DNA of 64,000 nucleotides from Apricaphanius iberus (lineage: Eukaryota > Chordata > Actinopteri > Cyprinodontiformes > Aphaniidae): positions 496,001-560,000 of the forward strand of contig JAPXFQ010001681.1 of NCBI GenBank assembly GCA_028564705.1, given 5' to 3'. The stretch's first letter is position 1. Each line of letters opens with the position of its first letter. Positions 11,200-24,480 of this stretch are shown one piece after another. The translations under genes were made by a program, and so were the position numbers. Below the pieces are notes generated by a model that did no database searches, was not told the origin of the DNA, and saw only the letters and a list, made by a program, of their open reading frames with translations.

Positions 11200-14029
11200 C
11201 TAGGAGAGGAGCAGAAATATTTTTCATGAGTTTAATATCAGAATAGGGACAAAGCATTGATCCAGAAAACGGGAACGACACAAGGAAGCACCAAGGTGGA
11301 CATGGCCATCCTGATCACTGCATCAGAGAGGATGAGGAGCATCTTTTCCTCATCAGCCCCTAAACCAGAGGTCACTAACAGGCGGACCCCGGTCCGGGTT
11401 TAAATCAACAGACAAATCACTAATCACAATAAGTTTTGCTGTACCACGTAAGACCAACAAGCCAATCAGCACTCTGCATTCCAGCCGGTCCGGAAAACGT
11501 TGAAACACTGAAGCGCAAACAGGAGTGTGAGAGAAGTTATTAAATATAGAGCGATAAATTGCAAAAATATACAGAGATACCGACTGGTGAGATTGATAAA
11601 AGAAGCGACACAGACTGCAAAAGGAGAAAATCGGGGGTGTGAGACAAAAGGGGAAAAAAAAGGCCCTAATATTTGAGACAGAGGAGCAGACAAAACAGGT
11701 GGAAATGGGAGGAGAAACGCGCGGAGAAAGGGGGTATTATGTGCCGAAAGAAGGAGATATACAGGCGGCGTTAATAAAACTAAATGTGGACAGCAGAGCT
11801 AGAGTTTGTAGGGAATGAAGAGTCAATACTAATTGGGACGATTTTATTCTTAAAGAAAACGTTTTTTTAAGGTAAAAAAAAAAAAAAAAAGAAAAGATTT
11901 TTTTCTTTTTCTTGACATGTTTTGACTCCCAAGCCTTCAGTCATCCTCAGAAGCGTCCATTTTTTTCACCATAAAAAATCTTTGTCATGAAGTAGAAAAT
12001 CGTCCAAATTAATTACCAAGGAGACAAAATTAACCTTTTCAAAATGGAGTCAATACTAGTTTTCTTTCTGCTTTTTTCTCCTATCACTGATGGCAATAAA
12101 CTCGTTTCAGGCATTTATTAAAAGTGCGACAAAACATACAAGTTTTGAACAAACATACACACTCAAATCAGACGTAAAATCAGACAAAATATGTCATAAC
12201 AAAGCCCTTATGGTTTTCTGATGTTAATTGTGAACTTGGACATTGGGCATGTGTTATTTATCTTCTCAATTATTAAAATTGTCTTTTATTTATTAAGTCA
12301 AAGAATACAACATTAAAAAAATCATATCTTCAGCACTTTGTTACATGAAAAATGTCAAAAAGTATTTGAATTGGACAGAATTTAACTGATTTGAAAGGAA
12401 AAATCAATGAGAAGACGTAATAAGCTACCTAAATATATATCACACTGAATTGAAAGAAATTATGATCTTCAGGACCTTGGCTTCAAAACAATTCCTCTGA
12501 CTGGGCCTCCATAAAATTTATTCGAGTACTCCTGCCCTAAATCAACATCAATAGGTGTCGAGTAACAATTATTCTCCGTTATAAATCTGCACCCATGACT
12601 ACATATCGTTCTGTTTCAATCAGTCCACTGATCTCTGTAGGTCCGAGGCCCAATTAGCACTAGAGTTTGCAGAGTTTCCATCCACACCGTTCCTCCCAGG
12701 AGCCGGAACGCTGTCAGACGAGCGGTGAGTGCACAAAAAAAAAAACCTCCCCGCGACACAGCGCGTCTCCACCTCGGTTCACCACAACGCTGTGGTCACG
12801 GCATCGTGGGTGAAGGTCAGAGAAGGAGGGCAGCTTCAGCCTGGCTTCCCCGAGTCGTCGAGAAGCAGCCACAGCTTCCACCGTTACGCCGAATCAGAGC
12901 TAGAACCATTCCCACTGCTGGATGCGGGATCAATACGAAGCGTAGCGACGAATGCCAGCGCTAACAGAAAAGTAGCAGCAGCTTCCTTGGCGTCAACGAA
13001 AGCTTCTTATCCTGATTACTGGCTACAAGTAATTGATTACTGGTGGAAAAATTAAAATAAAAAGATTTACAAGAACAGCACCTTCATTTCTTTTAACCAG
13101 AAAGGAGCTAAAATCCCCCAAAAAAAACATTCTGATTAGTGCTGTGGAAAAATGTATAAATAACTAAATGAATAAATGAAATAAAATGTAAAAATCAAAA
13201 AATGCAATTCCTAAAAGTCCAATCAGATGATTGATTTCATCGATTAACATGATTCACCTGTTTTACAGCTGAAATATCAGGGAAAGGTCCACAGGGACAT
13301 TTTAAAGCTCAGGTCTGAAAGTTTAATACACGGTGAACGGTAACACCAAACAGCGTTGCATCATTGAGTTACAGTCATTTAATTAAAGTAAAAGCTAAAA
13401 CAAATATTTTTAACAGCACGGACCCATATCAATATCAAATATCAGAACAAATTGGACTGGATCATGAGGAATCGATTCCAACGCGTGAGAACTGAATCTA
13501 TTCATTTGAATAGATACCAGGCTCTAATTCTGATGCAAAATAACAGAGAAAAGTTTACAAAAACCAGCTGCAAAAAACAGCAATAATAAAGAACCCAAAG
13601 ACTAGATGATCAATAAGGCCAGTGGGGTCCAAAGTGTGGGACGGGAGCCATTTGTGACCCCTGGATTGATACTGGGTGGCCCCTAGACCATGATTTTAAA
13701 GCACACGGATTTGGCTCACCAGTCCAGGTGGTAGATGCAGGTGCACCATTTTTATTATTAATAGGTCTTTACTGGTCTGTCAAGACTGATACCACATTTT
13801 ACGCATCCAGCTTAAGACTACAGACACCCAGTGACCCGGGCAGAGCAGTATCTAAACTGGGCTAACTTACAGCAAGAGCTTTGAAGAGAGACCGAACCAT
13901 TTCCTGATTTTTGTAACAGACTTAAAACCGTTTTCCTGTGTCAAGTCTGCAACGAAAAAAAGACTAAATTGTTTTGTTAAAGCACTGTATTTAGCTTATA
14001 GGCCAGGTCAAAACAGGAAATACTACAGG
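11200..14029. other. Intergenic or ambra1 upstream region, no gene recognised
   Basis: AT-rich sequence. A GC-richer stretch at 12640-12970 has short open frames without recognisable similarity and a plus-strand GTGAGT that could be a chance donor. Nothing convincing. Confidence 0.4.
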
Positions 14030-14570
14030 TGGACCACATTGTTTGTCAGGTGGGGGAACTGGTTGTCAGAGGGGCTCCACAGGGCACGGTTCTGGCCCCA
14101 TTCCTGTTCACACTGTATGCTGCTGATTCCCAGTACAGATGAGAGTTCTGCCACGTTCAGAGGTACTCTGACAACCCGGCTGTTGTGGCACGTATCAGAA
14201 ATGGACAGGAGGGAGCGTACAGAGGTCTGGTTCTTTTAGGACGTCAATATTAAATATACTTTTTCTCAGTTTATATTCGGTTTACTTTTTGTAAATACTA
14301 CATTTGATTTATAATGTACAACTACTCATGCACATGCTGTAAACATGTTTTCAGTTTTAAAATAATCGTACTTAGTTGCACATTCTAATAATGGAAGAGT
14401 ACTTCGGTTTTTGTAGTCATGTCCTTAAGATACAAATATAATTCTTACTTCTGTTTTTATACTATTTTATGTCATCCTAAATACTTCTGTCATCCGACAC
14501 TTTGCTGCTGTTAAAGCCGAATTTCCTCTTTGTGGGTCAATAAAAGATTATTTAAGATTCCATTCAATTC
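14030..14570 (+). pseudogene. LINE reverse transcriptase fragment with 3' tail
   Basis: Reads VRGAPQGTVLAPFLFTLYAA (reverse transcriptase motif B region), then a frameshifted segment whose alternative frame resembles YSDN. The 3' end TTTGTGGGTCAATAAAAG is followed by TTCAATTCAAT repeats. Interrupted by stops; 5' truncated. Confidence 0.6.
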
Positions 14571-15138
14571 AATCTTTTTAGGGTGCTTTTTATGACTTTT
14601 TTATTATATTTGTCTTTTATAGCACTCTGGGAGTAATGGATGGTACCAATCTATCTTGTTTTTTTCTCGACTGCTTTCAACCATGTTGGTCCCTGAGACG
14701 AAAAGTTTGTACACCTTTTTGTTGCCTTATTCTCCATCACTTAACTGAAAGGATACATTTGAGCAAAAAAACTGATCTTATTCAAAGTTGGCAAATGTTT
14801 TAGCTTTTGCTTTCATTTTTCAGTGCAGATTCTAGATATTGAACAATATCAGAATGCAAAATGTGTTATTTAACCCATAGGGAAAGAAGGCAGGAAGGAT
14901 ATTCAGTGACAGTCAGTGTTGCTACAAATCTTAAGAAGCGTCCTGACTGAAGGCTGTTGCTGATTGGCTGGATAACAGCTACATTTCTGGGAAGGAACAT
15001 TTCCTGGATTATACCATCAATTGTTGCATAGCACTGCTAATCCACCTCATTTGCTTTTGCTGCTCATCTTAGAATCTCTGTCTTGTTGTATGGTTAGAGA
15101 GCCTCCTTTGCAACTCCGATATTTTAATTCATGTAACT
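14571..15138. other. No gene seen; short dispersed repeat
   Basis: The segment near 15037-15065 (TAATCCACCTCATTTGC) is the reverse complement of 21680-21710, so both belong to an unnamed dispersed repeat. Nothing else recognised. Confidence 0.4.
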
Positions 15139-15353
15139 GGACTATACTTATATAGCGCTTTTCTAGTCCTATTGACCACTCAAAGCGCTTTACATTGAAG
15201 CGCCACATTCACCCATTCAAACTCACATTCATACACCGATAGCAAACGTGACTATGTAGGATTTGTGGGATTAAGTGCCCTGGAGGAAGCTAAAATCGAA
15301 CCTACGACCCTTCGATTGCAAGCCAATTACTCTACCATGGAGCCACAGTCGCT
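15139..15353 (-). mobile_element. tRNA-derived SINE
   Basis: The minus strand starts with a tRNA-like head: an A-box-like GTGGCTCCATGGTAGAG and a B box GGTCGTAGGTTCGATT. A body follows with GGTGAATGTGGCGCTTC, and the tail is GCGCTTTGAGTGGTCAATAG then AAAAGCGCTATATAAG. The same family occurs twice at 59300-59665. Confidence 0.75.
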
Positions 15354-15359
15354 TAAGAT

Positions 15360-18300
15360 ACCAATAAGCTGTGTCCCAGTTGTAAAATCCAGTACCGTGT
15401 TTCCACAGTTATGCATCACAACTGTAGAAAAGTAAAAATGTAAAAAGCAAAAATCCTTATAGCTTTACAAACAAGAGAAACAGAGGGAATAATTGTCCAA
15501 ACAAGCAGCAGCTAAATCACCCCCCCCCCCCCAAAAAAAACAAACAAACCAAAAAAACGCTCAAGTCTAGAAAAAGAAATCCGAACTAACAAGATCTGCT
15601 CCAACATGCTGCCGCCATCATGAGGAGAATAATATGCAAGTTTGACTTAATGCCCGAAAAACACTAAAATGTCTATGTGCACCGCTGCAAAAACTGGACA
15701 AAACAAAAGAATTATTCAAGAACAGGAATGTGTCATGAGAGATAATAGCTGCTGCAAACCTTTAAAGTGTAACTAAAGACCAAAACAACTTCTTTTTTTT
15801 GTGCTTATAAACGGTATAAACCATTCACCAATACAATCTTTCAGTTTCAGGGAATTTTTTTTCCCATTTTCGTGTAAACTTGTTAATCTTTAAGAACCAC
15901 TTAAATTTTATACATTTGCATATCTTTCCCCCATTGAATTTCAAAAACCATCTAATGTTACTGTAAGGAGATCATTTTTTTCTCATAATATGGTTTAAAT
16001 AAACCGATTCTAGCTCATCTATAAACAGGTCCAATCTCACCTGAAGCGGCTGACTGGTTCAACCCAAACCTTTGTTTAGAGTCCCACATCTTATCCCCAC
16101 CCAGCTCCGCTAAAACTCCGCATCAGCTGAGGGATGAGCCGTAAATCAGCGGCGTGTCGCCAGATGATGTGTCACTGTGATATTAAGGAGTAAACGCGTC
16201 GGCCTAATGTGACTAAAACCAGAATAATCCACACAGCTGAACCAGATTGGCGCCTAACCTGACCCTGACCTCAGCCACGGCGTTTGTGCTGCTGCTGTTT
16301 CAGTCAGAGAGGGACGTGGGTCAGATTCCTGTGATCTGTAGATCACAGGTTCTTTCCTCTCCTACTCATCTCTGCTTCAATCACCCTGTGCTCTTTAGCA
16401 ATTCGGGGGAAAATCCTTTGTGAGGATCCACTGCCGCCGGACTCTGCCCAACCGGCTAAATATTACACTAGCAGAAATAAAATGCAGCAGCCAACAATTA
16501 CTGACTGAAAAAAGCCCACAACGAAGGGAATATAGCTCACACTCTGCAGCCCTTACTGCAACCAGGGGTATAAACTGGATTTGGATTTGTTATTTTGCAA
16601 CAAAAAAGCGCTACAAATTTGTACGCTAATAAATTAGAACGTGGTGTTTTTTAATAAAAATCTTGTTTATTTGTAATTCTTAGAGTAATGCTCAATGGAC
16701 TTCTTTATAGCATTTTAAAGATACATCTAATTAGTATTAATTGTGTTTATCTTATTTACTGTTGGAGTTTGTATTGAAACATGCTTGTGATAAACAGGTA
16801 ATTGGAAAATACATTGTGATTATGTTTAAAAATTGCTGGAAAAATACAAATATTGCTGTGGGCTGTGAAGGATATTAGAGGAGGGTTTTTTTCTCCCATT
16901 TAGGTTCTATAATAATAATATGATAAAACAATAATAATAATATGTTTGATACAGTAATTAGGAGGCAGAAAGAAGCAGGAAGGTCCTAGAATCAGAACCG
17001 AGCCAGACCGGGGGCCATTGTGAGGGTTTTTATCAGGAGTGTGCCGATTTGGGTCCCATGATTTAATTTTAAAACAAATCTTTTTTGTAGCTCTTTTCCC
17101 CCCCTTTCCATTTAGGCGTTTTAAAAATTTCTTCCACACTTTATTTCTACTTTTAAATCTATTCAGTTTCCCTTGGTTGAAGTGTCCAAACAAATGTATG
17201 CTCTTGCTTTTATCAAGGTTACATTTTTCACGAAAGCTAAAGGTAAAATGTGTTGGTACGATAAGTATAATTTAGGGTGATCAGACTTTAGTTACATAAA
17301 AGAGCACACTTGGTCCAGTCTTTAAACACTTTGATCAGTTTTCTGTTTACTTAGAAGATTTTTTATTTGAACATAATTAAAGTAGTTTTCTTTTTATTTG
17401 GTTGAAAAGATTGAACTGCAGATCAGCTTTTACAAGTCAACAATTACAGAAATGACTAAAATCTGAAAAAAATGAATCTTCTTTATTGGAAAATAAACCT
17501 AAAACAACGATGGCTCCCTTCATAGCTCACACAGGACAAACATTGTACAAATATCAGAAATTCTATTCTGAGAAAATACGTATTATTTTCAAAGTCGCTT
17601 ACTAGAAAACAAAAACTAACATTCTTCCAAATACTAAAGTTTATACTCCAGTCTTCGTCTTTTGCTGCCAATTGAATACACAACCTCGAACTTTAAACAG
17701 TGTTTTCATAGTTTTTTGCGTCAGTGTGATCTGCAGGTTTAGAACACTGCATTCCAACACGCAATAATTAAGTCGTGAACAGGACATTACATTTCTTTTG
17801 CGTTATTCGTTAAACATTATAGACGCTCCTTCCACACCCTGAGTGCTAAATGTTTGTTTGGGTAAGTACATTTCGTGCTGTGGGCTGAAACACTAGCTTC
17901 CGTCATACTGTTTCCGCCAGTCCGCTCCCAAACAATGTACCTGCGGCACACCAGACTTTCGCCCTTTTCTCATTTTATGATTACAAAAAAATTATTGTTT
18001 TTGAGCGCTTTCGACTCGCCATCTATTTGGAACATTTCACATAACAAATAATCGATCTTTGGTGAATCGGTAAACGCCTAGTTCTTACGTCCTCGCTGTG
18101 ACGGGGAGGTTTCTGTCTGGGTACTCCGGCTTCCAGCTAACGCGGAGTTAACCAATGTTCTGCGGTGGGAGAAAGACTCACTCGATGTGTGAAGGGACGG
18201 ATGAATGGACAAACACTGACAGAAACGGACAGGCATTTTCATTTCTATCTAAATAATTAAACGATTCTGTTTGGATGAAGTGCTGCTGGTCAGAATGAGT

Positions 18301-18900
18301 CACGCTCAAACTCCAAGCATTTTCTGATTTACTTTTTAAACTTTACACCTAAATAAAGTTCTTTTGGAGGACAACAGTCACCAGATTTGGTAAATCGGAA
18401 ATTAATACAAACCTGAACTCTCATCATACCTGAAAAGTTCCAATATTTTATGACAGGAGCATTTTTATAAATATCAAAAAAGCTAACTGTATAATAAGCA
18501 GATCATTCATTTCCCAACCACTCCAACAAACAGGATTCGTATATTTTTACGATTGGTCTTGGCTTAGAACAGCAGTGATATAAACGGTTTAAGGTAGAAA
18601 ATATGTAAATTGACTCAATGGTAGAGATTTTTACTACACTGGCCTACTGCAATTAATAATGTCATTAAGCTTTATCTACGTACTTTGTACCAGGTACATA
18701 AAGAGGATGTATATATATATATCGGTGCTTAGTGTTCATATTTACTCTAGATGTTGGAAATTTAACATTTGTTTATATTTAATAGAAAGAACCTGCTGAA
18801 CATGAAGCATTCTTAATTAAAATAGGTGCAGCTATATTTCTGAGCGATATCAAATTGTATAAGTAATCAGGGAAGCAGAAAGAAATGTAATTTCTCTCTT
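15360..18900. other. Intergenic AT-rich DNA, no gene recognised
   Basis: Contains a C12 run followed by A-rich sequence at 15522-15555 and assorted short open frames of 60-100 codons without recognisable motifs. Nothing supports a gene. Confidence 0.4.
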
Positions 18901-18907
18901 TTTGCAT

Positions 18908-19565
18908 CTTGTATTTCAGTGTAAATAAGTTGTTTACTTTTTAACATTTAGCTTGTATTTTATTTCTTCCTTGTGTTCAAAATTGCCAACAGAACAGATT
19001 ATATAAATTATCCTTTCAGTATAAAGCATATAGTGGCCAAACGCTGCATTATATACAGATTATAGCGACTATAGAGCTCAGTTCTGGTGAAGCGATATGT
19101 GGCTGTTGCTGAAACTGACCAATCAGATGAATACGCTATCCGTTGACAGAGACGGATAGTTAAAAAATGGGCCTCTACTCCGTGCGTCCTTGCGTAGGTG
19201 ACGGAGAGCCCTTGCGTTGACGGATAATGGCGTTGCGTCAGGCCGTCTCCGTCAAAACAGAGAAGCATAAACTAGGCTTAAGCTTCATCACAAACAGTAT
19301 TCTCACAAAGAATTTGAAAAGCACAGAGTACCACAATGAAACGGTTATATTAAGGGCTCAGACGTTTGGTTTATTAATTTATTTTTTGTTGTTGTAAAAA
19401 ACGGAGTCAATAAAGCCTATTTTATTTGCTAAATCTCCAGGCTTTAGGCAGAGCCCAAACCAACACAGCTGAGTCCACTAAGCAAATCTTTCCAGCCCTT
19501 GTATTTCAGTGTAAACAAGTTTTTTACTTTTTGTTTTAACATTTAGCTTGTATTTTATTTCTCCA
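18908..19565. repeat. Element-sized block bounded by ~60-bp direct repeats
   Basis: CTTGTATTTCAGTGTAAA and TAACATTTAGCTTGTATTTT occur at 18908-18966 and again at 19499-19563. Between them is a MITE-like sequence (19016-19280, shared with 59125-59290 and 59690-59750) and a part (19290-19500) that is inverted at about 45790-46000. Confidence 0.6.
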
Positions 19566-20429
19566 CTTTAATATCTTCCATCTTTATGAGGATGTTTGTG
19601 ATGCAGTTTTCAGAAAGTATTCGATATTTTTTTTAAAGCATTTGCACAATGAATTCTATGTTAAACGGCATTATATACTTTGTTTTAAAAGTTTTTGTTC
19701 AGCTGCAATATATCTGGAATGTGAGATATTCAGAAGAGTCAGCACTGGTACTCCGTATCGGCAAGTACTCAGAGCAAAGTATTGGTTTGTAAAAAAGTAG
19801 TATACGCAGCATCCCTAAGTATATAAGTATATATAAGGTAATATATACGTTTTTTTGTTTGTTTGTTTTTTTAAACTGTCTCTGCACGCAACTGCAATAT
19901 GACCAATCAGAGCAACGAACAACGGGACGTATTCATATTAATGGAAATCAGCCCCAGAAACATAAACTACTTTTCATTTTAGTCAGAAAAACATGAGAAT
20001 AACTGGTGCACTGACAACACACGGTTCCAGAGCCGCCGCCATCTTTGTTGTTTTGCTCCGTCGGTACCAGTCCATCAAACAGGGCCAATATTAAGAACTT
20101 ATCAACCTGTTGTCGCTGGTGTATGTGTTTCAGGAGGGTAGGGGGTGTGAAATGTGGTATTTGTCTGGTCTCTTTGACAAAATTGTACAGAATTATATAG
20201 AATATCTCTAGGTAATTGGCTGTCAGCCATAACAGCTACATTAATATCAGGTATTGATACTGGCCCACGTTTTCATCAGAGGAGATGAACACACAAAAAT
20301 TAGGATGGGTTCAATTTTGACAGGTTTACTGTCAAAAAGCTTGAAAGCGATGAGCACAATCACGGTGTGTAAATATGTTAATCTAACGGATTAGCTGATC
20401 AGATGCCTAAATGAATATCAACCAGCTGA
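19566..20429. other. No gene recognised
   Basis: AT-rich sequence with only short open frames. Nothing recognised. Confidence 0.35.
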
Positions 20430-21138
20430 TCCAAAACGCTGCTGCTCGCGTTCTCACTAGAACCAGGAAGGTAGAGCTCATCACCATTCTAAAGTCCTTC
20501 CACTGGCTCCCTGTAGCTCAGATAATAAACTTTTAAATATTCCTACTAGTTAATAAATCACTAAATGGTTTAGCACCTGTTGTCACCATACCAACCCAGC
20601 AGACCACTCAGGTCCTCCTACTCTAGCTTACTAAACATCCCTAGAATCAGAACCAAACATGGAGAAGCGACTTTCAGCTTCTATGCCCCACAAATCTGGA
20701 ACAAACTTCCAGACGACTGCAAAGCTGCTGAATCCTTAAACTCTTTTAAATCAAAGATTAAAACTCTACTATTCAGAGCTGCCTTTGTTTCCCACGTGTT
20801 TTATTCATACGCTAAATCTTTTCTTTTATTGGTTTACATGTTTTCTGTTTTTAATTCTCATACCGTTGCTGTTTTTACTTTTCATGTTTTTATTATGTTT
20901 TTTATGCTTTCTAAACTGTTGTTCTTAATTAAATGCTTAAATGTTTTCTTTAACCGATTCTTGTTTTATCGGTTTTTAATATATGCACTTTTACATAAAA
21001 TGTCCTTCTTATGCTTTTCCTAAATTGCTGTTTCAATCAAATGTTAAAATGTTTTCTTTTATCGATTCTCTGTTGAATCATGTAAAGCACCTTGAATTGC
21101 CTTGTGTTGAAAGTGTGCTACACAAATAAAATTGCCTA
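20430..21138 (+). pseudogene. CR1/L2-group LINE, C-terminal ORF and 3' end
   Basis: Reads the standard C-terminal end of fish CR1/L2-group reverse transcriptase ORFs: LIQNAAARVLTRTRK, SFHWLPVA, then RTKHGEATFSFYAPQIWNKL, FKSKIKTLLFRAAF. The 3' end has GTAAAGCACCTTGAATTGCC and TACACAAATAAAATTGCC, also seen at 24415, 26655, 29710 and (reversed) 53083. Strongly 5' truncated; a stop follows LNF near 20536. Confidence 0.75.
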
Positions 21139-22440
21139 GCCAGCTGCAAAATAGTCATAATAAAAATCAGATTAAACCGCTGATATATTTATTGCGTTAT
21201 TCAACAATTACATAACCAACGTCTGTTTTGGGTGGCTGGACTTTTCAAGAAATATCCAAATTAAGTCCTTTTCTGACCAACCGAATGACCAGAACGCTAC
21301 AGCTTTACATGAAATTAAACAGCAGCATCATCAGCTGCCTGGCAGATCCAGACAGGTCCTTCTCCTTCCCCCTGCTGTCATGAGAGGCCAGCTGCTTTTC
21401 TGAGAGCTGTAACAAACGAGTACAGAGAGGCTGATCAGCTCAGCATGTTACCTTTCTTTCTACAGAGAGCTGTGTCGAAGCAGAGGATCGTCTCCGAGGC
21501 GGCGAACATAAGAGAGCAGATTCAGGAACAGTTTTCACAAAAAGGATCAGGATGCAGAGCAGGATTAAAATAACAGAGTTCAAACCATCTCTTCAATCCA
21601 CAATAATGGCAGAAGGAGCTGATTCAGATTTCTCTCTGCTTGGCTTTCTAATCCAACTGCCTGAAATGGTTCAAGAAGGAGCAGCAAAAGCAAATGAGGT
21701 GGATTAGCAGGAGTCGCCATTAACTGATGATATCATCTGGGACATGTTAATAAGGAATCTATCTGCCTGGATATTGAGCTGTTAGCACATCACAAGACTG
21801 ACTGCTTCCAGGGATCCTTCAACATTACTTTTTACAAAGACTTTGTGAATAGTGATACTTGGATGATTTGTTTTACAAGAACATAAACTGTATCTTAGTT
21901 TTCCCAATGTGAAATTGAATGTTCTGATGACTCGATGTTTATTTGAATTTTTGAAAATGTGATCTTATATTAAAACATTTTTATGCATTTTCAAAGGATT
22001 GTTGTCCAGTTTAAATGCATTTTAAGTGTCTTAAAGATGTTTAATTTATTGTTACTACACGACTAAAAACACAAAAATTTAACTGCAGGTCTGAAAAACT
22101 GATTTTGAAAAATGTTTTCCCCACTACGGCTTACTAACATCTAAAATCATTATAGACCTACACCGGCTGGGTGTTCAACATACCAGATCGCTCAAGCACA
22201 GCTCAAATAAAGCAACGCCTGTAACTAACCCAAAAAGGGACACCGACCAACCAGAAATCGTTAACCTGGTGATGATAGCTCGATCTGAGCTGCTAACCTT
22301 TAAATCGAGCTAAAACCCAGAGCTAATTGTGGTTTACGTAAATTTGTCCTTCCTAAACACCTGTCCTAAAAACAGAGGGTAAATAGTGCGAGTTTAAATC
22401 CAGCATTAAAAGCAAGAAGTGAATAGATTTGAACATATTT
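21139..22440. other. No gene recognised
   Basis: AT-rich sequence with dispersed-repeat pieces, including 21677-21712, which is inverted relative to 15037-15065. No coding sequence identified. Confidence 0.35.
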
Positions 22441-22464
22441 AAAGCCAAACCGGCGGAGCTCGGC

Positions 22465-22760
22465 CTACCTTCACAGCCGCTGCTAACGGGTTAGCTTCGA
22501 TTAGCCGCTGAACAATAAACCGTCAGACAGAAACATTCGCGGTTCCGGGTCACTCCGCTGAGAAGGTTTAGTTAATATACGCATCCAGTGTTTGTCCCCA
22601 ACGAGGTAAAAACCAACCCAGAGAGATTTCTGAGGCAATGGTCCGATGGTTAAGTAGCTGCCAGACGGCACTCTACTGCTGCGCATCCACCTTACGGCTA
22701 ACCAGGCTAACTCAGCAGGCTGGCCTGGTTCCCAGAGCACAGAGCAACCGAACTCCACTG
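22465..22760 (-). promoter_or_regulatory. Possible non-coding first exon and promoter of ambra1
   Basis: A local rise in CpG and GC on the minus strand ends in a good donor (GGCTGTGAAG then GTAGGCC) at about 22469. It lies 11 kb upstream of ambra1 coding exon 1, which itself appears to start with an acceptor. Position and orientation suit a leader exon, but no transcript evidence can be read from sequence. It could equally be chance. Confidence 0.25.
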
Positions 22761-23071
22761 ATCTGAAGAGGATAATGTTTTCATTTAAAACACCGATGCA
22801 AGGGGGGAAAAAAGTGGGATTATTAACCTTAGCATTAGTGTCTGTGTGTTCTGCAATAATACTCCCAACAGTAAAGATACCAGGGAATCTGAATGGTTTG
22901 TTAAACTTAACAGAGAAGTTGCTCTTCGTTCGACTGGAGCTCCTTAAATAGAATAAAATCGGATTGAAATGGTTTAAAAATCATCTGCTGATGTAATCAC
23001 AAAGCTATTATCTAAGATTAAGACACCAGGATAGGTCCAGGTCATACATGGCAGTTTTATGTGCTTGGTAC

Positions 23072-23870
23072 AGAGCCGGACCAAGGCACAAGCAAACTAA
23101 GCGGTTGCTTAGGGCTGCAGATTATTTTATTTTAAAATTCAATCGTTAACATTCTTGTGTGGTAATTAGGCAAAATTCTTTGTAACTAATTATTTTATTA
23201 ACAATTTTTCTGATGAAAATTCAATTTTCATAAAAAAATAGCAAATATAGTTTAATATATTTAAAAGAATAAAAAATGATGTACTGTACCTTTAGTTGAG
23301 AAAAATATATTTGACAATCTGAATTAAATGTAAAAAAAAAAATACTAAAACAAAATATTAAATACTTTAATATTCATTGTTGGATTGTTGTGTTATCATT
23401 GATACAATCTGATGTTTTAGTTTAACCGCTTTATTTTTTATTAATTTTTTATTTAGCATCAGATTGTCTCAGATAATACTAACATTTACCTCTAATTCAT
23501 TTTTAGGATCAGATAAATAAACTCTGCCTACTTTCCGGAATTAGACCAGATCTTGATTGAAATGCAGTTATTGTGGGTAGTGGTATTAACAGAAAGTTAT
23601 CTATATTTGTAGAACGGGAGTTTTCAGGGCAGTACAAATGCCACTTGTAATAAGGTATAATCTGCCCCAAACGCCTTAATTTTACCACATTTATGTTCTC
23701 CTTGGACTTGCGAACACCTCAGAAGTACTTTGTGATATTGTTCCAGGCTGATTTGGGGGCCTAACAATAAAACGATAATAAAAAGCTGACGAATCTGCCG
23801 GCGCGGATGAAAAAAGAACAGAAAAAAAAAATATCCCCTCTAAGGCCCCATAAGACTTTGGGCACCTCTA
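23072..23870. mobile_element. hAT-like element, copy 1, interrupted by a foldback MITE
   Basis: Starts CAGAGCCGGACCAAGGC and ends AAGGCCCCATAAGACTTTGG. Its interior matches 42530-43020 (shared TTTGTAACTAATTATT and AATCTGATG then TTTAGTT). The foldback MITE (23610-23795) sits between its two conserved halves. Non-coding. Confidence 0.6.
23610..23795. mobile_element. Foldback MITE, family copy 2 (partial)
   Basis: GGGCAGTACAAATGCCACTT, then TATGTTCTCCTTGGA, then GCTGACGAATCTGCC match copies at 1505 and 41565. Only one arm plus the centre is present. Confidence 0.6.
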
Positions 23871-23875
23871 ATAAT

Positions 23876-23879
<4 letters not shown>

Positions 23880-23952
<73 letters not shown>

Positions 23953-23958
23953 GTAGAT
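23880..23958. repeat. (AT)n (GATA)n compound microsatellite
   Basis: About 42 bp of (TA)n run directly into about nine GATA units. No other function visible. Confidence 0.95.
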
Positions 23959-24480
23959 AGCCCATTAAAGAGTTGAAACACTTAATTCCTTTAAATCAAG
24001 CCTAAAAAGCCATCTGGTTACTGCTGCATTTGATTAATTAAAAATAGCTGCAATTTCATAACGGCTTTGTTTTTATGTCTTCAATGTTGTGTTTTCTATT
24101 TTTAATGGTTTCTTTGGGGAAGACTGTGGCTAAGGTAGTAGGAATTTGTGTTGGGTTTCTGGTTCGAATCCCAGGTCCGTACATCTTGGTTGTTGTGTCC
24201 TTGGGCAAGACACTTAACCCACTTTGCTGTTGATGGTGATCAGAGAGCCAGCTTCCTTGGTCAGAGTGCCCCAAGGCAGCTGCGGCTACCATGTAGTGGC
24301 TTGCCACCATCAGCATGCACATGTGCGTGAATTATTGCACATCATGTAAAGTTGCTTTGTGGTCCTCTGGCTGAAAAAGCGCTATGCATATGCAGGCTGC
24401 TTTTATTTTTCTTCTGTGAAGCACCTTGAATTGTCTTGTTGCCGAGAGTGTACATACACAAACAAATTGCCTTGCCATGG
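23959..24480 (+). mobile_element. CR1/L2-group LINE 3' end split by a SINE
   Basis: 23959-24110 resembles the LINE C-terminus and 3' region (SLKSHLVTAAF in translation), and 24415-24480 is the standard terminus GTGAAGCACCTTGAATTG then AACAAATTGCCTTGCC. The intervening 24115-24410 is a SINE with B box GGTTCGAATCCC (24161) and GGGCAAGACACTTAACC. A 5-7 bp TTTCTT repeat at both joints may be the target duplication. Confidence 0.6.
24115..24410 (+). mobile_element. tRNA-derived SINE inserted in a LINE 3' end
   Basis: tRNA-like head with B box GGTTCGAATCCC at 24161-24172, then CTTGGGCAAGACACTTAACC, and an end near AAAAAGCGCTATGC. Orientation is plus. Its insertion splits the LINE terminus described at 23959-24480. 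Confidence 0.6.

Noticed and set aside
12640..13055. GC-richer segment with a GTGAGT donor on the plus strand, possible first exon of an unknown gene
   Set aside because: No downstream plus-strand exon found and no protein similarity; a lone donor word is weak.
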